Assembly: GCF_040719145.1 (NCBI RefSeq)
Contig: NZ_JBFDUZ010000001.1
Span: 2,790,001-2,854,000, forward strand
Direction of reading: 5' to 3'
DNA from: Paenibacillus sp. JQZ6Y-1
GTDB lineage: Bacteria; Bacillota; Bacilli; Paenibacillales; Paenibacillaceae
DNA length: 64,000 nucleotides
Part shown: piece after piece, positions 59,628-64,000 of the stretch
Layout: each line of letters begins with the position of its first letter
Numbering within the stretch: position 1 is the stretch's first letter
Position numbers and translations under genes: made by a program
The notes under the pieces: model-generated
What the model saw: the letters and a program-made list of their open reading frames with translations, nothing else
What the model was told of the DNA's origin: nothing
Databases searched by the model: none

Positions 59628-60781
59628 GACATTGATCTCCTCTCAAGCGGTCGCAGTGCCGTAACAATCTGCTTCAGCGCTGCTGCCAATTGACGTATAT
59701 CTTCTAACGTATGTTCATCGCCAAGACTAATGCGAATGCCACCAGTTGCCTGTTCTGCACTCATGCCCATAGCCATCAGTACCCGACTCGGCTGCGCCCG
59801 ACGTGAGGAGCAAGCTGATTGTGTGGATACAAGGTATCCTTGCTGCTCCAGACTGTGCAGTACCACTTCGGCTTTCATGCCGGGATAGGTAAAATGTACA
59901 ATATGAGGCGCGCATTGTTTAACCTCAGTCAGTACTAGACCGGGAATGTTGCCGATGAGTGCACGCAGTTCATGCGACAATGTGGACAAATGTTGCTGCT
60001 GCTGTGGTTGACGCTCCGATGCTAAACGTAGCGCTTTAGTCATCCCAGCGATACCAGCTACATGCTCAGTACCAGAACGGTATCCATGCTCCTGCCCACC
60101 ACCTGCTAGCAGTGGAAACAGTTCGATCCCCTGACGTACATATAGCAGTCCCGTCCCCCGTGGACCACGTAATTTATGAGCAGACAGGCTATAGAGATCA
60201 ATGATGCCAGTGTGTAAGGGTAGTGCAGCAATTTTACCAAATGCTTGCACTCCATCTACATGAATCACAGTACGTGGATGATGCTGCCTAATCCAACGTG
60301 CCGCCGCCTCTACAGGTTGAATCGCTCCCGTTTCGTTATTCACGTGCATCATGCTAAATATAATGGTATCGGCACGAAAAGCCTGCTGAATACGCTCCAA
60401 CGCAATGGTGCCATCCGGCTCAGGATTCACATAGCTCACGTCAAAGCCCATCTGCTCTAGCTGACGACAGGACTCATAGACAGAAGCATGCTCGATGCTT
60501 GTCGTTACGATATGACCCTGCATTCGTCCACGACGCATCGCCGCCCCTTTGATCGCCAAATTATTGCTTTCGGTCGCGCCGGAAGTGAATACCAGCTCTT
60601 GCGGCTGCACGCCTAACACACCCGCACTGACTTCACGCGCACGACGAAGGAGTCGATCTGCTTCTTCCCCATATCGATGTAACGAAGAAGGATTTCCATA
60701 ATGCTGTTGCATCATGTCCGACATCGCGCGTACTACCTCAGGATACGGAGGTGTCGTTGCCGCATAATCAAAATAGTTCAT
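59624..60781 (-). CDS. nifZ: cysteine desulfurase (NifZ/IscS family), partner of ThiI
   Basis: 385 residues from the ATG at 60781, with AGGAGG 8 bases upstream. Class V aminotransferase fold; starts MNYFDYAATTPPYPEVV. PLP-Lys in SLSAHKLRGPRG; catalytic Cys in STQSACSSRRAQPSR. It provides persulfide sulfur for ThiI, as the B. subtilis NifZ-ThiI pair does. The overlap with thiI (4 bp) supports a dedicated pair. The leader upstream contains a terminator with no room for a promoter after it. Confidence 0.93.
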   Translation of the reverse strand: MNYFDYAATTPPYPEVVRAMSDMMQQHYGNPSSLHRYGEEADRLLRRAREVSAGVLGVQPQELVFTSGATESNNLAIKGAAMRRGRMQGHIVTTSIEHASVYESCRQLEQMGFDVSYVNPEPDGTIALERIQQAFRADTIIFSMMHVNNETGAIQPVEAAARWIRQHHPRTVIHVDGVQAFGKIAALPLHTGIIDLYSLSAHKLRGPRGTGLLYVRQGIELFPLLAGGGQEHGYRSGTEHVAGIAGMTKALRLASERQPQQQQHLSTLSHELRALIGNIPGLVLTEVKQCAPHIVHFTYPGMKAEVVLHSLEQQGYLVSTQSACSSRRAQPSRVLMAMGMSAEQATGGIRISLGDEHTLEDIRQLAAALKQIVTALRPLERRSMS

Positions 60782-60815
60782 CTGACATTCCTCCTGCAAA
60801 CTCGGAATTAACAAG

Positions 60816-60859
60816 CAAAAAGATCAAAGAGGGAGGTCAGGCTCCACTCTTTGATCTCT
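60816..60859 (-). terminator. terminator in the leader of the desulfurase-thiI operon
   Basis: GATCAAAGAG ... CTCTTTGATC, with inner paired bases, then TTTTT on the minus strand. It is only 35 bases before the gene start, so it controls, or attenuates, the operon. Confidence 0.8.
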
Positions 60860-60918
60860 GGTTTATATGCAATGAAGTTCATCGTTTCGCCAGAACAGGA
60901 CGTAACCTGCTGTGGCTT

Positions 60919-60927
60919 ATTATATCA
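60919..60927 (-). promoter_or_regulatory. extended -10 box upstream of the desulfurase leader
   Basis: TGATATAAT on the minus strand, followed by about 100 nt of leader (with a CCAGAACAGG/CCTGCTGTGG-type hairpin) and then the terminator at 60816-60859. The -35 region is weak. Confidence 0.55.
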
Positions 60928-61016
60928 TAATGTGCCTGTGTTGACTGCCATATGATACTTTATACGGTAAATGATTATCGTTCTAAGAAATCGTTTGTGT
61001 GAAAACAGACTGTAGA

Positions 61017-61907
61017 TTATAGAGCGTATTTTTGCTGTGCGGTTTCTACTTTGCTGATGTAACGTTGGGTTTCTTTTGGCAGCTGATCAAATTTAGCCAT
61101 CAGCTCTTGATCGTTAGTAATACCCAGACGCTGCAAGCGGCCTGGACCAGCATTGTACGCAGCCAATGCTGTTTTAACATTATTGTCATAACGCTTCAGT
61201 TGATAAGAAATGTATTTGGTTCCGCCATCGATATTTTGTGCAGGGTCAAACGAATTGCTTACACCCAGACCTGCTGCGGTTCCGTCCATCAGCTGCATCA
61301 GTCCTTTGGCACCAGCAGAAGATCCGGCGTTCGGGTTAAAGGACGATTCCACATCAATAATCCCTTTAATCAGAGATTCTGGAATGCCATACTTGCTGCT
61401 CGCTGTACGGATAATGTCATTGTAGGCGGTATCTTTGCTTGCACCACCGCCACCCATTCCTTGCAAACTGGACAGCGCATTGCTCACAGCACTGCTTGCA
61501 TCTGCTCCGCCAATACCAGTAGAGGACAATAAGCTTCCCAGATCACTACTGGAATCAACTGCACCAAGACGGGCTGTCAAAGTAGAGCTGTCCGGGTCTA
61601 CATCCGGCAATTGATCAAAGTTTTGCCACGGGTCTACCGAGCCTGCGGTCGCTGTGCTGCTTGCACCGTACGTGTTACCTGCTACGGTCGCAGCTGTACC
61701 GTCAGACATCAATTTTGCCATCGTGGTCATGCTGGAACCGGAGCCTTTGGCATCACTGGATGTACCGAGATTCTGATCCAGCATCATTTGAAACAGCTGA
61801 TCAGTATCGTCGGTATTCACATCCACCCCATCTGTACTGCCTCCACCGGAAGCATTCAAATATCGCATTTCCAGCAACTGTTTTGCCGTGTTTGCATCGA
61901 TTTGCAT
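61017..61907 (-). CDS. lytic transglycosylase (SLT domain, YjbJ-like)
   Basis: 296 residues from the ATG at 61907, with GGAG about 11 bases upstream; an upstream TTG has no ribosome site. No signal peptide is seen. A low-complexity, Ser/Gly/Asp-rich region (about 25-165) precedes the C-terminal SLT domain: YGIPESLIKGIIDVESSFNP (catalytic Glu in VES), SSAGAKGLMQLM, TALAAYNAGPGRL. Cleaves the glycan strand of peptidoglycan with anhydro-MurNAc formation. How it leaves the cell is unclear. Confidence 0.88.
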   Translation of the reverse strand: MQIDANTAKQLLEMRYLNASGGGSTDGVDVNTDDTDQLFQMMLDQNLGTSSDAKGSGSSMTTMAKLMSDGTAATVAGNTYGASSTATAGSVDPWQNFDQLPDVDPDSSTLTARLGAVDSSSDLGSLLSSTGIGGADASSAVSNALSSLQGMGGGGASKDTAYNDIIRTASSKYGIPESLIKGIIDVESSFNPNAGSSAGAKGLMQLMDGTAAGLGVSNSFDPAQNIDGGTKYISYQLKRYDNNVKTALAAYNAGPGRLQRLGITNDQELMAKFDQLPKETQRYISKVETAQQKYAL

Positions 61908-62257
61908 GTGCGCTGTATCTCCTGTCTGTTTATCAAGAATGGGTTTGTACAACTGTTAACTTCGTCAATCTGTCATTTCGTATTTAAAAGAACAAGGTCA
62001 TTGTTTATGTGTACGATTGAAGAGATAGTGTATGGAGCATATCATTTGCAGTCATCTTGTGATCTGCTTTTATTTTACTGCCATTTCCGCGCTTCGGCTA
62101 TAAGAAGAACGGGGGATTATAAGAAGGGAAATCACACACAAAATCTGCATATATCCGCTGATTTTCTATAGTCTGTGCTGAATTTGGCAAGTATAGAGAA
62201 TCGAATAGGAAGTCCTTCCTGGTGATATGCCTATTCTCCCGAAGTGCTTGCTGGTGT
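61908..62257. other. non-coding gap between the transglycosylase and GNAT genes
   Basis: About 350 bp without a credible gene; it must contain the transglycosylase promoter (minus strand). A short AGGAAG/CTTCCT hairpin is present near 62207-62220. Confidence 0.4.
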
Positions 62258-63151
62258 CTAGTATGCTTTCGTCCACATATGGTATGGCGTTCCTTCTATA
62301 AAGCCTAGTTTCAATGCCAATTTACGTGAAGCGTCATTATCAGCCAAACAATCCCAGCGAGGGTATAGACCACGTCGGATACATTCTTGGATAAAAGCAT
62401 GCGCAACAATCTGTGCCAATCCTTTTCCTCGATGATCCTTGTGCGTTTCAATATCGATCTCTGCACAGATGTCATTAGCAATAATCGAAATACAAGCGCA
62501 TACTGGCTCTTCTTCATACCAGATGGCATAACCAAAACCATGCTGAAGATAGTTTTCCACACTGCCCCAGTACGTCTTAATATAGTTTTCGTCATATGCA
62601 CTACTTTTTTGAATAACAGCAGCATTTATTTTTTCTAAGCTATATCCTACAGGCAATGAAGGCATGGAACGTTGCGTATCTGTTTGTTGATAATAAAAAG
62701 GGATTCGTCTAAGAGCGGTAAGCGGAATAGGAGTAACAGCTTCAATACATTCGTCCCAATCCGCGTCTGACGAGAATAACAAAAACTTTTTACCGTTATG
62801 CATGTCATATTGCCAGCTTTGCTCGAATTTGCGACGCAGAAATTCTCTATCAGGCTTACCGCTAATATGATGCCATCCTAGAGAAGCTGATACTAATTGT
62901 ATAGACAGTTGATGTGAGAACAGCTTTAGTTCAGACTGATTTGTGGAAGACTGTACATAATACGGATTAAAATCAAAGGGAATCTGCTTACAATCTTCAC
63001 TAGAGACAGCTTCTACTGATCCTTCCCATAACTGATACTGTACAGAATAGACAAATGTCGGACAATGCTGTTCCAATCGATAGGAGTAGTCAATGATTTT
63101 ATTTCTAGATGCATCATTTGTATTATGTATAGGGTGCGTCTCTTCTTTCAT
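62258..63151 (-). CDS. GNAT-family N-acetyltransferase
   Basis: 297 residues from the ATG at 63151 (GGAAG upstream). The C-terminal half is a GNAT fold: a beta strand (YAIWYEEEPVCACISII), then the acetyl-CoA loop 'EIDIETHKDHRGKGLAQIVAHAFI', where R-G-K-G-L-A is the pyrophosphate-binding turn, and 'DNDASRKLALKLGFIE', a typical end motif. The N-terminal half is a second, degenerate domain, like ZmaR-type (PF12746) acetyltransferases that modify zwittermicin or similar compounds. Substrate unknown. Confidence 0.8.
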   Translation of the reverse strand: MKEETHPIHNTNDASRNKIIDYSYRLEQHCPTFVYSVQYQLWEGSVEAVSSEDCKQIPFDFNPYYVQSSTNQSELKLFSHQLSIQLVSASLGWHHISGKPDREFLRRKFEQSWQYDMHNGKKFLLFSSDADWDECIEAVTPIPLTALRRIPFYYQQTDTQRSMPSLPVGYSLEKINAAVIQKSSAYDENYIKTYWGSVENYLQHGFGYAIWYEEEPVCACISIIANDICAEIDIETHKDHRGKGLAQIVAHAFIQECIRRGLYPRWDCLADNDASRKLALKLGFIEGTPYHMWTKAY

Positions 63152-63510
63152 ATATGATTCTTCCTTTCGAAAGCTATTTGTATGGAAATAGCTGATCATA
63201 CTTAATTTTTTGTTTGTTCTTTAGGTGAATGCCTCAAAACAACCCATCTTTAAAATCCATATTTTTAACATCTATATGTTATTAAAAATAACTAATTATG
63301 ATAAATAAAATTACACACCAGTCCCGATCTCTACCATACATACTATCCTTCTCTACGTTAGAAGTTATATTTTCTACTGCTGTGTATAGAAATATAGACT
63401 AGCTAGTATGGCTCACTTTCTTTGGCTTTCACCACTACACACCTTTATGTTTCGTTTATTATATTCTTTCTGCTGTATGTATCCATTTCACTTGTTACAA
63501 AGGATCTCAC
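63152..63510. other. AT-rich non-coding gap
   Basis: About 360 bp without a credible gene, AT-rich, containing the promoter region of the acetyltransferase gene (minus strand). No distinct repeat or RNA gene seen. Confidence 0.45.
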
Positions 63511-63540
63511 TAAAAAGGATGCCCGCGAAGGCATCCTTTG
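63511..63540 (-). terminator. terminator after the ypuI-like gene
   Basis: AAAGGATGCC, loop, GGCATCCTTT stem with five T on the minus strand, about 30 bases after the stop. Confidence 0.82.
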
Positions 63541-63572
63541 TGTCCATTTTCATTGTTAGGCAGCGCAGCCCA

Positions 63573-64000
63573 TTACGCGTGGCGTTGGTTCATACGGCGC
63601 TGAGTCAGGTAGTCACTTTCATAGTAAGCTAGGTCATCACGCAGTTCTTCAAACGTTCTGGTGATTTCGAGAATAATATCTTTTACTGGTTTGACCGGAG
63701 TTTGGCGGAAACGGATCGCTTCCTGCCCAGTATACGCGTAACGTCCATCTTCGGAATAGCACTCATTTTTGGGATAAAAAAAGCTGTTTATACATTGATG
63801 ATAGGTGTTATACAGTGCTTTTTCAGCTGTATCGACATCAAAATTGGCACGACGCAGCACAACTCCAAGTTTTTCGTAGGCAACTTCGGAAAATACAAGC
63901 AGGTGGCGCAGATCCGCCAGAAATCCTTTGTAAAATGGAAGGGTATCTTCACCTTGCTCGGATGCCAGCGTCTTCAAGGCATATTCATTTAGAAAATCCT
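63573..64000 (-). CDS. ypuI: YpuI/DUF3907-family protein, cut by the window end
   Basis: 142 codons visible; the frame is open to the window edge, so the 5' end lies beyond 64000. The visible part (DFLNEYALKTL, then LPFYKGFLADLRHLLVFSEVAYEKLGVVLRRANF, NTYHQCINSFFYPKNECYSEDGRYAYTGQ) is typical of DUF3907/YpuI proteins of about 180 residues. All-helical, soluble, function unknown. A TTG at 63977 that could look like a start is internal. Confidence 0.8.
   Translation of the reverse strand, partial: DFLNEYALKTLASEQGEDTLPFYKGFLADLRHLLVFSEVAYEKLGVVLRRANFDVDTAEKALYNTYHQCINSFFYPKNECYSEDGRYAYTGQEAIRFRQTPVKPVKDIILEITRTFEELRDDLAYYESDYLTQRRMNQRHA

Overview
The window looks like chromosomal core sequence from a Paenibacillaceae bacterium: Paenibacillus or a close, perhaps non-sporulating relative. 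The grounds are Bacillus/Paenibacillus gene order (bshC, mraZ, dcw genes, sepF-ylmG-ylmH-divIVA, ileS, lspA, rluD, pyr operon), AGGAGG-type ribosome binding sites, a meso-diaminopimelate-type MurE, a bacillithiol gene (bshC), a T-box and a PyrR attenuator. The genus is inference. Nearly all genes lie on the minus strand. Only three clear genes are on the plus strand: a small acidic protein, a secreted coiled-coil protein and a TerC-family protein.

Layout. 65-1305 holds an AT-rich cassette of three overlapping small genes, one HEPN-like, beside a tRNA-Leu; it looks like the edge of an acquired island. 2003-3747 holds a sucrose phosphorylase and the C-terminal remnant of a GH13 alpha-glucosidase. 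3965-4371 has a small acidic protein and a CAU-anticodon tRNA. 4598-13832 is a pyrimidine operon (pyrR-pyrB-pyrC-carA-carB-pyrF-pyrE) with a consensus promoter and a PyrR-type attenuator; pyrP, pyrK and pyrD are absent. 13890-14100 has a 108-bp imperfect palindrome followed by about 12 copies of a 7-bp repeat. 14303-19629 is rluD, lspA and an ileS2-type ileS behind an isoleucine T-box.

19706-38959 is the division and cell-wall cluster: divIVA, ylmH, ylmG, sepF, ylmE, pgeF, ftsZ, ftsA, divIB, murG, murD, mraY, murF, murE, a PASTA penicillin-binding protein, ftsL, rsmH and mraZ (listed against transcription). Genes that usually sit here in spore formers (spoVD, spoVE/ftsW, murB, spoIIGA-sigE-sigG, ylmC) are missing from their usual places. 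A repeat array resembling the MraZ operator lies upstream of mraZ.

39272-48034 holds ahcY, bshC and an oligopeptide ABC transporter with the two ATPases fused. 48235-64000 is mixed: panE with a DUF3397 gene, a secreted coiled-coil protein, a PIN-PhoH ATPase with an attenuated leader, an LCP cell-wall enzyme, typA, a TerC protein, a cysteine desulfurase-thiI pair with its own attenuated leader, a lytic transglycosylase, a GNAT acetyltransferase and a ypuI-like gene cut by the window end.

The best leads are the island-edge cassette, the two leader RNAs that end in terminators (phoH-like gene and desulfurase-thiI), the missing sporulation genes in the dcw cluster, and the palindrome plus heptamer array.
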